Part shown: piece after piece, positions 1 to 9,989 of the stretch | Numbering within the stretch: position 1 is the first letter of the stretch | Layout of the letters: every line of letters starts with the position of its first letter | Source: Symsagittifera roscoffensis | Lineage: Eukaryota; Xenacoelomorpha; Acoela; Convolutidae | Assembly (NCBI RefSeq): GCF_963678635.1 | Contig: NW_026971726.1 | Span: forward strand, 1-60,761 | Direction: 5' to 3' | DNA length: 60,761 bases | Notes under the pieces: model-generated | Database searches by the model: none | The model's input: only the letters and a program-made list of their open reading frames with translations | Told to the model about the DNA's origin: nothing | Made by a program: the position numbers and the translations under genes

Positions 1-331
1 CAGACCTGTCTCTAAAATCCCTCAGAGGGCGCTCCACATACAGGCACAAACATCAAACATAACAAATCTATTTAATAAGTTTATCACAACAATTATCTGA
101 CAACGCGGGAAAGTTGTCAGATAAAGGTCTAAGTTTGGCAACTTAGACCTTTTAAAACTGCTCTAAGAAAAGTGACCCTAACATCAAAATGACAGTCTAA
201 GAGCAGTTGAGAACTTGAAACTGACAGTTTAAAATCGAATAAAAATAAATTCATGTTGTTTTTTTGTGTGCAGCGAAATTGAAAAAATCATCAAAATTTC
301 TTAGGCTACATGATAGAAAAATCTGTTTTAC
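1..331. other. Flank with two adjacent perfect hairpins, no gene
   Basis: No coding sequence is visible. Two neighbouring perfect inverted repeats stand out: arms 93-104/113-124 (12 bp, loop GCGGGAAA) and arms 123-135/140-152 (13 bp, loop TGGC). The 21-base string from the first loop through its right arm (about 105-125) recurs at about 608-628 inside the left arm of the inverted repeat that bounds element 1, so it may be part of a related repeat. This stretch flanks the outer end of the giant element's 3' LTR (332). Confidence 0.5.
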
Positions 332-440
332 TGTAACATTCGCCCGGAAGATACATATCGACGGAAAATAAAACTAAGTCCTAAGACGACTGGCTAACGT
401 CTAAACAGAGCTTTATATGCTTTTCACCGTCTCTACCAAG
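332..440 (-). repeat. 3' LTR of element 2, distal (end) piece
   Basis: Matches 37598-37706 of the 5' LTR with about three mismatches. It begins on the plus strand with TGTAACATTCG, which is the LTR 3' terminus (CGAATGTTACA) read on the element's own strand. The match stops abruptly at 440/441, where element 1 begins. Confidence 0.8.
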
Positions 441-970
441 TGTGCCAGTCGGTCATATTTGGAAGTTTGACCTTGAGAAAAGCAAGAGCACTTAATTTTG
501 GGGTGAAATTTAATTTTTCAAAAATTCGAATGGAGCCTGTCATGCACGATTCTCTCGCGATAACTGAAAACCGAAAAAGAGAAATCAGAACGATCGAATA
601 ACAATCGCGGGAAAGTTGTCAGATAAAAAACAAGTGGGAAATTGCTATTCGCAATTTCCATCACAGTGAACAAGAGTAGAGCTGTCCTATCTGAAATAGA
701 AGAGAGAGTATTCCCGAGAGAACAATTATTCGAACTAGACTAGAGTGAACCTTCGACGGAAAGGTGGACAGCTGGAGTGTCCCAATGGTTCACATAAAAC
801 TTCATTCTAGAGTTCAAACTTACCTCTGCCATTCAAACTGACAAACATTGAACTTATCTAGTTATCTTAGTTAATTCTAGAGTTGCTCACCCATTTAATT
901 ACCTCCTGTGCTTGAGCGCATCAACGTGTGAGTCCTTAATTTAAATTTCTAGAGTGTGTTTTATGATTGT
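441..970 (+). repeat. Left arm of 530-bp inverted repeat bounding element 1
   Basis: The reverse complement of this stretch is 14207-14736, with about five mismatches seen by eye (about 99% identical). The outer terminus is TGTGCCAGTCGG. Inside lies a perfect 9-bp-stem hairpin at about 638-660 (GGAAATTGC/GCAATTTCC). It overlaps what should be the 5' LTR of element 1. Confidence 0.85.
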
Positions 971-1326
971 TATGTTGAGGTAAGGCGAGTTTTAGGTTGA
1001 TCCATCTGAAATGGATCAAAGTTCCACTGTCTAATAGAAAGTAACTTAACGGATTGTTCCAACCCGGTTTTTAACGGCGTTCATGTATTTTGGGTATCTA
1101 GAGACCTAAGTATGGGGACGCTCTTATTTCTAGAGTGGGGGGGATATTTTGGTAGTAGCCTTTAAGCTGTAACGGGTCGTAGTCTCATGTCACAAGCGAA
1201 CCGAATTGGCTCCGACTGATTTGAGGTAGAAAAACACAAGAGATAGTGTCCCTGACTCTTGAGCCAATGGTTATAGGGCCTATTTTTCTTAAGCCTCATG
1301 TGTGACTACAATAGACGAATGTTACA
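971..1326 (+). repeat. Inner part of element 1's 5' LTR (putative)
   Basis: The segment ends with CGAATGTTACA (1316-1326), identical to the 3' terminus of element 2's LTR, and is followed by the same leader start (TAG, T-run, then TGGCGCTCCTGGGTG). That fixes 1326 as an LTR end. The LTR body is otherwise not alignable with the LTR of element 2. Its start is not identified: 441 begins with TG but does not match the expected TGTRACATTCG. No gene is seen. Confidence 0.55.
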
Positions 1327-1337
1327 TAGTGTTTTTA

Positions 1338-1352
1338 TGGCGCTCCTGGGTG
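1338..1352 (+). promoter_or_regulatory. Primer-binding-site-like sequence of element 1
   Basis: TGGCGCTCCTGGGTG starts with TGG, as expected for pairing with a tRNA CCA end, and is conserved exactly in element 2 (37571-37585, minus strand). The spacing of 11 nt from the LTR end is longer than usual for Ty3 elements. I could not name the tRNA; another conserved leader role is possible. Confidence 0.5.
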
Positions 1353-1830
1353 TTTACGACATCAAGACTACGGAGTCGAACCCACTTGAGACAGCTTCGG
1401 GCTACATGCCCATTCTAGAGTACCGGCGGTGCGGTTCGACAGGAACGTGCAAACCTTCCGGTTGTACCGTGATAGCTTTTTAAGAAAACTCGAGAAAACT
1501 TCCTGGTACGCTCTCCGAACGAGGCTTAGCTAACCGAGTAAAGGGGGGCAACTAGGGGGACAAAAACACAAGCAAAAAGACAAAAAGCAAAACAAAAACC
1601 AAAAAAGAATAGAAAAAGGAACAAAAACCACAAAAGGAAAAAAGACAGTGACTTTGACACCAGATCAGTTGGATCAAACCTTTATATTAATTAAATAGTA
1701 TACCCATACTGTTTTACAAGTTCGATCGTTTCGATCAACCAGCAATTTAACCCAGTAACCTCAATAAAATGCCCGAGGGTGGGGCGTTGTCAAGTGTTTT
1801 TAGATAGCTTGGAACTTAGCTGGACAACTA

Positions 1831-2014
1831 GGAGACTTGACTGGAAGAGGTGACCAGCCGAGTGGGAAAGTGGTTCAGGAGCACTTGAGCTGAACCAATA
1901 GGAGACTTGACTGGAAGAGGTGACCAGCCGAGTGGGAAAGTGGTTCAGGAGCACTTGAGCTGAACCAATAGGAGACTGGACTGGAAAAGGTGACCAGTCG
2001 AGTGGGAAAGTAGC
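1831..2014 (+). repeat. 70-bp tandem repeat, about 2.6 copies
   Basis: Units start at 1831, 1901 and 1971 with GGAGACTTGACTGG (GGAGACTGGACTGG in the third). The first two units are identical by eye; the third is diverged and truncated. Confidence 0.95.
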
Positions 2015-2862
2015 AAAGAAGGATTTTGCAGTTCTCGAGTTCTCAAGTTGGGCAGAACGGATATCGTTAAAATCCACATTACATTATAGGAGATAAGTGT
2101 AAAATTGGATAAGCGAAATCCCCTGGTTTTGAGGAACGTTTTTACTTAAGCAGGCCTGGAGACAGGTCTACGGTTTTCTCTTGAGAGGTTTAGCACCCGG
2201 CGCTTAAGGTAATTTTTAGGTTTACGAAAGGGGGGAGGTTAGAAGGGGGCTGGTTAAGTTAGAGGTTGGCGGTTATAATTTGTAAAAAGGGGGGACACAT
2301 TAGAGTAGCTAATTGCTCGGCGTCGTCGACTTAGTTACATTAGAAATTTACACACGTTGGTCATAGGAAACGGATCTCCAAAATTAGAATCAGGTTAAGG
2401 TAGGTACCCTGGTTGGATCGGTAGGGGGGAACGGACATAGACAGTTTTTGTGATACCCCATAAGATCGCTAGCAGGGGGGAAGAGAACGCGTGGCAATTA
2501 GGTACCAGACATTTTTTCGATAGAAGGTAGACATTTGTCACCTTTGAATTTTAGGTGGGTTCTTCTTTCTGTTTTTATTACTTTTTCTTGCTTAGATTTT
2601 TGTTGCATTTTGGTAAGGATTTGTGTTTGGCTTTTATACGAACAGGTGATCACAAGATACCTGCGCACAGGTTTTGGTTTCAAGTTGCTTGGAACATTGA
2701 AAAAGAGGTAACTAAAAAAGGGGGGTCAGCATTTGGCCACTAAGAGAGGGTTTTTGGGAAAATTTTTACTAGAGCTTGAGTGGTGGTACAAGGTACAGTG
2801 AATCTAGAAGTCCCCATAACGAAGAAGAAAGAGGTCCCACCGCTTAGACACTTGTCAACAGT

Positions 2863-3455
2863 CTTGGGACAGTGCAGTCCTGGACCAGAGCAGTCTTGGG
2901 ACAGTGGTCTTGGGACACTAGCCTTGGGACAGTGGTCTTGGGACAGTGGTCTTGGGACAGTGTTCTTGGGACAGAGGTCTTGGGACAGTGGTCTTGGGAC
3001 AGTGGTCTTGGGAAAGTGGTCTTGGGACAGTGGTCTTGGGACAGTGGTCTTGGGATAGTGGTCTTGGGACAGTGGTCTTGGGACACTAGCCTTGGGACAC
3101 TAGCCTTGGGACAGTAGTCTTGGGACACTAGCCTTGGGACAGTAGTCTTGGGACAGTAGTCTTGGGACACTAGCTTTGGGACAGTAGTCTTGGGACAGTG
3201 GTCTTGGGACACTGGCCTTGGGACACTAGCCTTGGGACAGTAGTCTTGGGACACTAGCCTTGGGACAGTAGTCTTGGGACAGTGGTCTTGGGACACTAGC
3301 CTTGGGACACTGACCTTGAGGCAGTACTCTTGGGACAGTCTTGGGACAGTGGTCCTGGGATAGTTCTCAGGACAAGGGTCTTGGGACACTGACGGAAAGT
3401 ACTGGGACAGTACCGAACAGTCTTGGGACAGTAGAAAAAACCTGGGACGGTACAA
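2863..3455 (+). repeat. 14-bp minisatellite, unit CTTGGGACAGTGGT
   Basis: About 40 imperfect copies of CTTGGGACAGTGGT and variants (CTTGGGACACTAGC, CTTGGGACAGTAGT), decaying after about 3310. Lack of stops in several frames makes long artefactual reading frames on both strands; these are not genes. It lies in the element 1 leader. Confidence 0.95.
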
Positions 3456-3722
3456 AGAAGAGTAGGGACGGTAACTGGAAGTCTTAGGACGGTATAAAAA
3501 TTGAAATAAAATTACAATAAGTGTTTTGAGACAGAATTAAAACAGAACAACACTAGTCGGAACCCGGTACGGTTGAGACCACAAATAAAGAAAGTTTCAC
3601 GAAAGGTTTTTATCACGTTGTATATTTCCTTTTAAGAATTCTTTTCCACAAAAAATTTTATTCGTAGAATAGAATTGTGTATATAATAATATTGTAAATA
3701 AGAGCAATTGTAAATAGAAATA

Positions 3723-4397
3723 ATGAGACGGAGTAGGGTACCGGTGCTCGAAAAAAGGTCAAGTGGATCAAACACGAAATATAACTCGTCGCTGCGCGGA
3801 ACGACATCAATTGGCCCAAGCAAAACAAAAGATAACTTTTCAGTTAGCATGGTCAGCACGAGGAGTAGTACCGAGAACAAGACGCGAGAAGGTGCTAAAG
3901 ACAAACAAGTGGAGCCCACAATTGAAATCGATCTAGAGACACCAGACCAGAGCGTAGATGAAGTGGAGAAGAAGACTACGGAATCCACACCGATGCCCCA
4001 AATGGAAGATCAAAATCCAAAAACCGTGGAGTTTTTGCCGATAGACGCGTTGGAAGACACAACAGGCAATACCCGAGAAACGGTGAAAGACGACTCTCAA
4101 GTAAAGAAAACATCTTTTACAGAAAAGTTGGCGATGATGGTCGGAATGAAATCGAAGGACAACACGGCCGAAGAATCAAAAACTGAGAGAGCACGAACAT
4201 TTGGGACAGTGAGCGCAAAGACGACAGAAGCTGACCTAAAGGAAGAACAAGCCAAAACGGAAGCGACAGCCGAAAACAAGACAACGGCTGATCATGAAAC
4301 AGCTACTCTTGAGCTTGGCGACCTGATGACAAAACTAAATCAGATCGACAAACAACTAAAGTACAGTGAGGAAGATAGAGACTTAATAAGGAAATAG
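3723..4397 (+). pseudogene. gag: gag, N-terminal part (element 1)
   Basis: The ATG at 3723 opens 224 codons of charged, Ser/Thr/Glu/Lys-rich sequence with no predicted membrane segment. The motif MVSTRSSTENKTREG near residue 41 matches MVETRSQKTSEERKE in element 2's gag, supporting homology of this poorly conserved N-terminus. It ends at an in-frame TAG (4395-4397); translation-competent sequence resumes with the next codon in the same frame, so the stop is most simply a nonsense change (CAG to TAG would do it). The product would be the N-terminal structural region of the particle protein. Confidence 0.65.
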
Positions 4398-5273
4398 TTG
4401 AAATACAACAAACACGAGTATCTGGATAGTTATTTTAACCTGGCTAAGGCGACAGACGAGAGACTCCAGCAGATGTCGGACAAGGTAGATGCCACCAATG
4501 AAGAACGAGATAAGAACATCAAAAGAGATATGCAACAGTTGAAAAACCGTTATGATGATGTCAACAGCCAATTAGGTAGCCTGGAAAAGAGAATGGACAC
4601 AATGAACAGGAATCAGGGCGAAAGTTCGTGTGCAATACAGGCGAAGTTGGATGCAATCTTGATAAATTCTACCTCACAAGAAAGACCGGCAGCGGATCGC
4701 ACGCAAGGCACCAGAGTGGACTTTGTGGAACCACAAAGGAACAAACGGCAATCGACACCGTTGCCTTTTAACCGGGATGCGGTAAGCATAGCACCAACGG
4801 TTGCTAAAACAATCATGAAAAATGGGACATCAAACACAACGAGTGGTCCGGGGGACTCAACAGCTAGCAGCAACGCAGGTCCGGATGCCATGACGTGGGC
4901 AAGCACTTGGGAGATGATGAACAGGACTCTAGAGGCCTTCGCCACGAGGAACACTGACTCGAGCGGTAGGAGAGACGGAAAATCAAGAAAAACTTTCAAG
5001 AAGCCAAAAGAATTCAAAGACGACTCCGATGGATGCATTGACACGTGGGTGGAAGTGATGAGATTACATCTAGAGCAAGATAACTTAAATGATGAAAGGC
5101 AAGCATGCACAGCCATACTCAGCAACCTGGAAAAGAAAGAAGAAGAAGAACGCGATACCGCGGACAAAATCTTCGAAATATTGCTGAATCGATTCGGATC
5201 AGGCATGAAGGGTCACCAAGCGATGATGCGATTTGAAAAGAGAAGGCAGAGGGAGGGACGACGAGTCAATTGA
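4398..5273 (+). pseudogene. gag: gag, coiled-coil and capsid-like part (element 1)
   Basis: Continues the frame of the preceding segment directly after a TAG. The first about 75 residues are heptad-like and charged (coiled-coil-like), then a Thr/Ser/Asn-rich linker, then a capsid-type region (DGCIDTWVEVMRLHLEQD, KIFEILLNRFGSG, MMRFEKRRQRE) that aligns closely with element 2. Relative to element 2 a few codons are missing after SNLE. A one-base insertion in a G run near 5252-5256 shifts the frame, so the last residues before the TGA at 5271 are spurious; the true continuation is the frame starting at 5233. Confidence 0.7.
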
Positions 5274-5505
5274 TCGGTTCCTAGATGACCTCGAGAGCTT
5301 GAGAAGAAGGAGTGACCCGGAGGAGTCGACAAACAGAAGAAACTTTAGCATTGCCTCGAAGTTCATTGATGGGGTAAAAAGTGATGACTTAAGAACAATG
5401 TTAGCAACATACTACACATTGTCGAAAGACAGCGCACCGACCCCAGAAGAAATGAGACAGAAATCAAGGGAATACATGCTGATGAAACCCAAGAAATACT
5501 CATAA
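5233..5505 (+). pseudogene. gag: gag, end of capsid region (element 1)
   Basis: After the frameshift this frame carries the remainder of the capsid-like region (SIDRFLDDLESLRRR, ASKFIDGVKSDDLRTML, PTPEEMRQKSREYMLMKP), aligning with 32849-32217 of element 2. The first few residues at the nominal start are out of frame. It ends in a TAA at 5503-5505; the same frame stays open afterwards and leads straight into the zinc knuckles at 5575, so gag and pol were probably one continuous frame here. Confidence 0.7.
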
Positions 5506-5574
5506 TCAGAAAACAGGAACACGCAAGGGGGAAGTCAACCCCAGAGGTCGTCATGGTACAAGCCTAGAGATGAC

Positions 5575-7035
5575 ATGGACAAGCGCAGATCATGCGCGAA
5601 CTGCGGGTCGGCGGATCACCACGTGGCTGACTGCACAACATACAAACAAGGCATGAAGAGTCTAGGATACGCACCGGATGAGGAGGACATGAGCCAGATG
5701 GAGGAACACAAGTACTATAGTGGCTTAATCATCAAGATAGGCGCAAGATGCTTCTTCTGTAACCAGGAGGGGCACTTCAGAATGGATTGTCCCTTGTTCT
5801 GGGAAGCGGTCAAGGACCAGAGTCACCCCAAACATAAGTTGGCATTAGCGGCAGTGCAGAATCAGCGGAATAGACAAAACGAGTTTGAATCTAGGAACTT
5901 AGGAGCACCAAGCACGGAATTGCCGACGAAAACAGTGAAAGCTGTAACACATGTTAATGGTGCGATAGAATCCGCGGCCGGGAACTCTCTAGAGATAAAC
6001 TATGAGAAAGCGGCGACGGAAGCAATTGCCAAAGTGAAACAGGATCTGGCTGCGAAAGAAATAGAGCAACGACTAAAGCTGGAGATCGAAAGACAGAATT
6101 TCAACGAAGCATTAACCGGGTCAAACCCAACACCAGAGGCTGTACCAGGCTCAACAAAGACCGGGAATTGTAACACTGTAAAAATGGTGACGGGAAAGCC
6201 ATTCGGCAAATCGAAAATTGGGGCTAGAATAATAACGATAATCACAGTGGGCGGCCACGAGGTAACCAGAAACTTGAGCGAACCGAGCGACCAGACAATA
6301 ATGCACATTGACGTGTACGCAGATTACTTGAGTTGTATAAGCCCACAAACGACTTCTAGAGCGCTGAGAGCACTACTCACGAGAGGGGGCAGCAAGTCGG
6401 TACGTGTTGACAACAGGTATACTGAAGCTTATGGTCCACACGAGGTGATGCTAAATATAGATGGAATAAACATCTATACCAAGACAATGATAACATGTGA
6501 CGAAGACCTAATTGGGCAAATCTACGTAGGGAAAGAAGAGTTGAAAGTGAGATCGATTGGACACTGCGCTATGCTTGAAGAAGATGCGATGCACATCGGG
6601 ACAGAGGCAGATGTGACAGGGCACGTGCTAGACATAAGTGGCAAAAAGACTCAGCTACGTGGGTTACTTGATACGGGAGCAGTCTTGAGCGTCATACCAA
6701 TCGAAACTTGGGAGCGGATGGGCTTTGACAAAGGTGATTTGATAGACTCGAGAATACTGCTGTCAGCTGCAAACAAAGGGGCCCTTCGGGTGCTGGGCAG
6801 GACGCCGATAATAGCCCTCAACTTGGGGGAACGTAACCTGTGGATGAGCTTTATCGTGGTAGAAAACCTAGATGAATCTGACCAATTCATTTTGGGCAGA
6901 GACTTCATCAAGAATTTCGACGTAACGATTGATCTAAATAACGCAATGTTCAGGATACGGAACCCGGATAGGAGGAAGATCCTTCTCGATAACGAAGAGC
7001 GGCCTCTGCGTCAGTGTCTTGTTGAATACCCTTGA
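5575..7035 (+). CDS. gag-pol: gag zinc knuckles plus aspartic protease (element 1)
   Basis: The frame reads two CCHC knuckles (CANCGSADHHVADC, residues 7-20; CFFCNQEGHFRMDC, 60-73), nucleic-acid-binding modules of Gag. A linker follows, then a retropepsin-type protease with the active site LLDTGA (about residues 364-369) and the FILGRDF flap-distal motif. The protease dimer cleaves the polyprotein. At about 6985 the sequence jumps: about 200 bp present in element 2 (30,7xx-30,97x region) are missing and the frame changes, so the last about 12 residues before 7035 are spurious. In-frame upstream stop TAA 5503-5505 separates it from gag. Confidence 0.85.
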   Translation: MDKRRSCANCGSADHHVADCTTYKQGMKSLGYAPDEEDMSQMEEHKYYSGLIIKIGARCFFCNQEGHFRMDCPLFWEAVKDQSHPKHKLALAAVQNQRNRQNEFESRNLGAPSTELPTKTVKAVTHVNGAIESAAGNSLEINYEKAATEAIAKVKQDLAAKEIEQRLKLEIERQNFNEALTGSNPTPEAVPGSTKTGNCNTVKMVTGKPFGKSKIGARIITIITVGGHEVTRNLSEPSDQTIMHIDVYADYLSCISPQTTSRALRALLTRGGSKSVRVDNRYTEAYGPHEVMLNIDGINIYTKTMITCDEDLIGQIYVGKEELKVRSIGHCAMLEEDAMHIGTEADVTGHVLDISGKKTQLRGLLDTGAVLSVIPIETWERMGFDKGDLIDSRILLSAANKGALRVLGRTPIIALNLGERNLWMSFIVVENLDESDQFILGRDFIKNFDVTIDLNNAMFRIRNPDRRKILLDNEERPLRQCLVEYP

Positions 7036-9340
7036 TATACCGATCACGATACAGAGAGGGAGGAAACTGGGATATGCTTTACCGGTTAAAACTCGTTATG
7101 AAACGATCGAGAACTCAACACAAAATGAAGTTGTTGATTGTCCCAATCATAGGGACAAAATTTGTATCTTGAGACGATTGCAGAAAATAAAAGATTCTTC
7201 AGGTCTTATTAAATCACTTAAGTCAGAAACGGATGATGGGCTGTCGAGCTGTTCGAACTTTCCAGAGCGACCCACACTAGATGAAATGCAAACTGATAAA
7301 CCGGTTCTGCCGGAGATTGAACATTTGAGGGGCAAACTGAAAGATGAACAGCTCGAAGCCATCAAGGACGTACTAGAGCGGAACGAGGAAGTTTTTTCGA
7401 GGCATAAGGCGGATATCGGGTGTTGTAATTTCGTTGAGCATGAAATAGAACTTGAGGAAAACGCGGTACCACACAGGGAGGGGGCGAGGCGCATGACCCC
7501 ACACAAATCGGACGCGTGTAGAAAAGAAATCGAGACGTTACTAGAGTATGACATGATAGAACCATCCAAGTCACCGTGGGCGTGTGGAGTAGTGATGGCC
7601 AAAAAGAAAGGCGACCAGTTGAGGTTTTGTTGTGACTTTCGATACCTGAACTCCGTCACGGTGAAGGATGCCTATCCCATACCTAGGATTGATGAGAGCC
7701 TCTCGAAGTTAGGTGATGCAAAATTTTTTACGACTCTTGATTTAGGCTCGGCCTTTTGGCAGGTACCACTAAGGAAACAGGACAGGGACAAGACAGGGTT
7801 TGCCTGCGAGTTGGGTCTGTTTCAATGGAAACGGATGCCGTTTGGACTTTGCAATGCCACAGCCACGTTTCAGCGGTTGATGGCACACGCGCTGATAGGC
7901 GTGACGAAGAAGTATGGCAACCTGGTAATGTGCTACGTGGATGACGTGGTAATAGCGACGCCAACACTGGAAGACCACATTGAGAGACTTGACGAAGTGT
8001 TTGCATGCATGAAGAGGTCGGGGCTAAAGTGTAAACCATCAAAGTGCGAGATACTCAAGGACTCAATAAAATACTTGGGCAGGATGGTAGACAAGCACGG
8101 CATCAGACCTGATACGGACGCCGTGGAAGCAGTCCTGACCTGGAAATCACCGAAGACAGAGCACCAGTTGAAGAGCTTCCTGGGTTTCGCTAACTATTAT
8201 AGAGAGTTCATCAAAGGCTATGCGGACAAGGTATACCCGATGCAACAATTAATGAGACACAAGGGCAAGAAGTTCACGTGGAACAACGCAGCAGAAGAGT
8301 CGTTCCAGAGAATAGAGAAAGAGCTATGTGAGGCACCAGTACTGGGTATGCCGACTGAGAAAGGGATGTACGTGCTGGACACGGATGCGTCGGTTGTCGC
8401 GATTTCTGGGATTCTCCACCAAGAACAAGAATGGAATGGGAAGACAGTCTTGAGACCAATAGCGTACGGGAGCAAAGTCCTGAGTGACACGGAAATGAAG
8501 TACGGAGCACCGAAAGCAGAGATGTTCGCGGTGGTTACCTTTGTCGAGAAATACAGGGCATACCTGGGCAGTGAGCCATTCAAGTTGCGAGTCGACAATC
8601 GAGCACTGAGCTGGCTGAAAACGTACTCAATGGACCAAAGTTACATTGGGAGGTGGATAGTTCGCCTGGATGGATACAACATGATAATTGAGCATAGAAC
8701 ACGAGATAAACATCAGAATGCCGACAGCTTGAGTAAGAAGACGGAGTTCTATGAGAGACAAGAGCAAAGAGAGGCAGACAGACCTGAAATCAAAGATGGC
8801 TTCTCCTTCATGGACAAGGAAACGTACGACAGTCTTCCACTCACGAGATGGCTGGACAAATCAGGCAAACCGATAGAAGATCATCCTGAATTACCTAAAG
8901 AACCTCCAGAGAAGACCATCTTGAAGAAGAGCAAAAGGATTCCAATAGAGATAATACTCAAGTCGAAGATCGTGAAGGAGACGCTCATGGCAAAAGTCTA
9001 TGATCTTAACCAGGTAGAAGCAGGAACTGCACAGATAGATGATGACTTAATGAGGTTGCTCGAGAAACTATCAGATCATAAGCCCGTGATCCAAGAGAAG
9101 GGTCAAGAGGAACCGGAAGTCACTATACTTCGGAGAAAAGAGACAGTGAACGATACTGACTCCTCAAGAGGAAGCGTCACTGACAGCAAAGATGTCGTGC
9201 GGTCACTAGTTGATAAGATCCCCGAAAACATTCTGGAGCAGACCAAGGTTAGGAAAAAGAAAGTGACGTTCAAAGAAGATACAGGACACCCGGGACCAGG
9301 AAGAAGAAACCGGAGAAGGAAAACTGTCCGGGGAGCGTGA
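7019..9340 (+). CDS. pol: Reverse transcriptase and RNase H (element 1)
   Basis: Frame 7019 continues pol after the deletion/frameshift. The nominal start is an alternative codon inside the frame, so no independent start is implied. RT core: KDAYPIPRIDESLSKL, TLDLGSAFWQVPL (motif A Asp, about residue 241), MPFGLCNATATFQR, CYVDDVV (YVDD, about 305-308), FLGFANYYREFIKGY. RNase H: DTDAS (about 455), the APKAEMF Glu and RVDNRALSWL (Asp about 525), all catalytic acids present. The C-terminal 130 residues are a charged linker toward integrase. It makes element cDNA from RNA. The end at 9340 results from a frameshift/deletion near 9300; the KLSGE motif resumes in another frame. Confidence 0.9.
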   Translation: MLNTLDIPITIQRGRKLGYALPVKTRYETIENSTQNEVVDCPNHRDKICILRRLQKIKDSSGLIKSLKSETDDGLSSCSNFPERPTLDEMQTDKPVLPEIEHLRGKLKDEQLEAIKDVLERNEEVFSRHKADIGCCNFVEHEIELEENAVPHREGARRMTPHKSDACRKEIETLLEYDMIEPSKSPWACGVVMAKKKGDQLRFCCDFRYLNSVTVKDAYPIPRIDESLSKLGDAKFFTTLDLGSAFWQVPLRKQDRDKTGFACELGLFQWKRMPFGLCNATATFQRLMAHALIGVTKKYGNLVMCYVDDVVIATPTLEDHIERLDEVFACMKRSGLKCKPSKCEILKDSIKYLGRMVDKHGIRPDTDAVEAVLTWKSPKTEHQLKSFLGFANYYREFIKGYADKVYPMQQLMRHKGKKFTWNNAAEESFQRIEKELCEAPVLGMPTEKGMYVLDTDASVVAISGILHQEQEWNGKTVLRPIAYGSKVLSDTEMKYGAPKAEMFAVVTFVEKYRAYLGSEPFKLRVDNRALSWLKTYSMDQSYIGRWIVRLDGYNMIIEHRTRDKHQNADSLSKKTEFYERQEQREADRPEIKDGFSFMDKETYDSLPLTRWLDKSGKPIEDHPELPKEPPEKTILKKSKRIPIEIILKSKIVKETLMAKVYDLNQVEAGTAQIDDDLMRLLEKLSDHKPVIQEKGQEEPEVTILRRKETVNDTDSSRGSVTDSKDVVRSLVDKIPENILEQTKVRKKKVTFKEDTGHPGPGRRNRRRKTVRGA

Positions 9341-9989
9341 AGGATGGGATGAAGACTCGGATGAGAGCAGCGAAAACCAAGACAGTCTGTGCATGATATT
9401 GGCGGAAGAGAAGACAAGGCACCACGACAGGGAGTTACAGACGGATCCATCTTCAGGAACGTACAATCTAGACATACAGGAGCTACGAGGTGGTGAGGAA
9501 CTTGAGAAAATTGCGGTTTCAAGGAAGCCATTCAGGGAACTATCATGCAACTCAAACGTCAGAACGAATCTGGTGCCAGAAGATGATATGAAAATCGTGA
9601 AAAAGATGATATGCGTGAAGCTGAGTGATGACATCCACAACCCTGGTGAGATGAATGGACAGATCATGGCGCTAAAGGAGCATGTCAAGGCGAGATACAG
9701 GCTGTCAGACCTAATAAGAGCCCAAAAGAATGACAAAATGACAAATAACCTCTCCAAATGGATCCAGTCGGGGGTCAAGGAGAAGGGGGAACTCGAGGAA
9801 GACAGCTATAAGATCTTGAGCCAGTTCTACAAAGAAAAGAAAGACTTACTCTATCACACAGCTGATGGGGTGGTAGCATGCAAGAGGAAAGATGAGGAGA
9901 AGATATTACACAAACACAACCTCATCATACTACCACAGTTGTATCAAACGGGGGTGCTTTTCAGATCGCACGACCAGATGGGGCACTAG
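9303..9989 (+). pseudogene. pol: RNase H-integrase linker and integrase N-terminus (element 1)
   Basis: The open frame continues the linker (KLSGE at about 9321) and the conserved block KARYRLSDLIRAQKNDKM, then the start of the integrase zinc domain (RSHDQMGH, first two His of HHCC). It stops at TAG 9987-9989, where element 2 has CAG in the otherwise identical context GHQGIDKV: a clear C-to-T nonsense mutation. The same frame continues through 10041. The first ATG is 9393, but the homology begins earlier. Confidence 0.75.

Larger units (their letters stand above)
1353..3722 (+). other. Untranslated leader of element 1
   Basis: No credible ORF. Contents: an A/C-rich tract (about 1555-1650) that corresponds to a similar A/C-rich tract in element 2's leader, a 70-bp tandem repeat, scattered GGGGGG runs, and a long 14-bp minisatellite. 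The first 200 bases retain recognisable similarity to element 2's leader (37370-37570, reverse complement); the remainder does not. Gag starts at 3723. Confidence 0.6.

Noticed and set aside
1338-1400. A tRNA gene because of GGCGC, TCGAACCC-like strings
   Set aside because: No cloverleaf can be drawn; the string is conserved as a PBS-like site behind an LTR end.
2844-3455. A 203-codon minus-strand frame and overlapping plus-strand frames
   Set aside because: They are translations of the 14-bp minisatellite; repetitive SQD/GLGT peptides with no start context or homologue.
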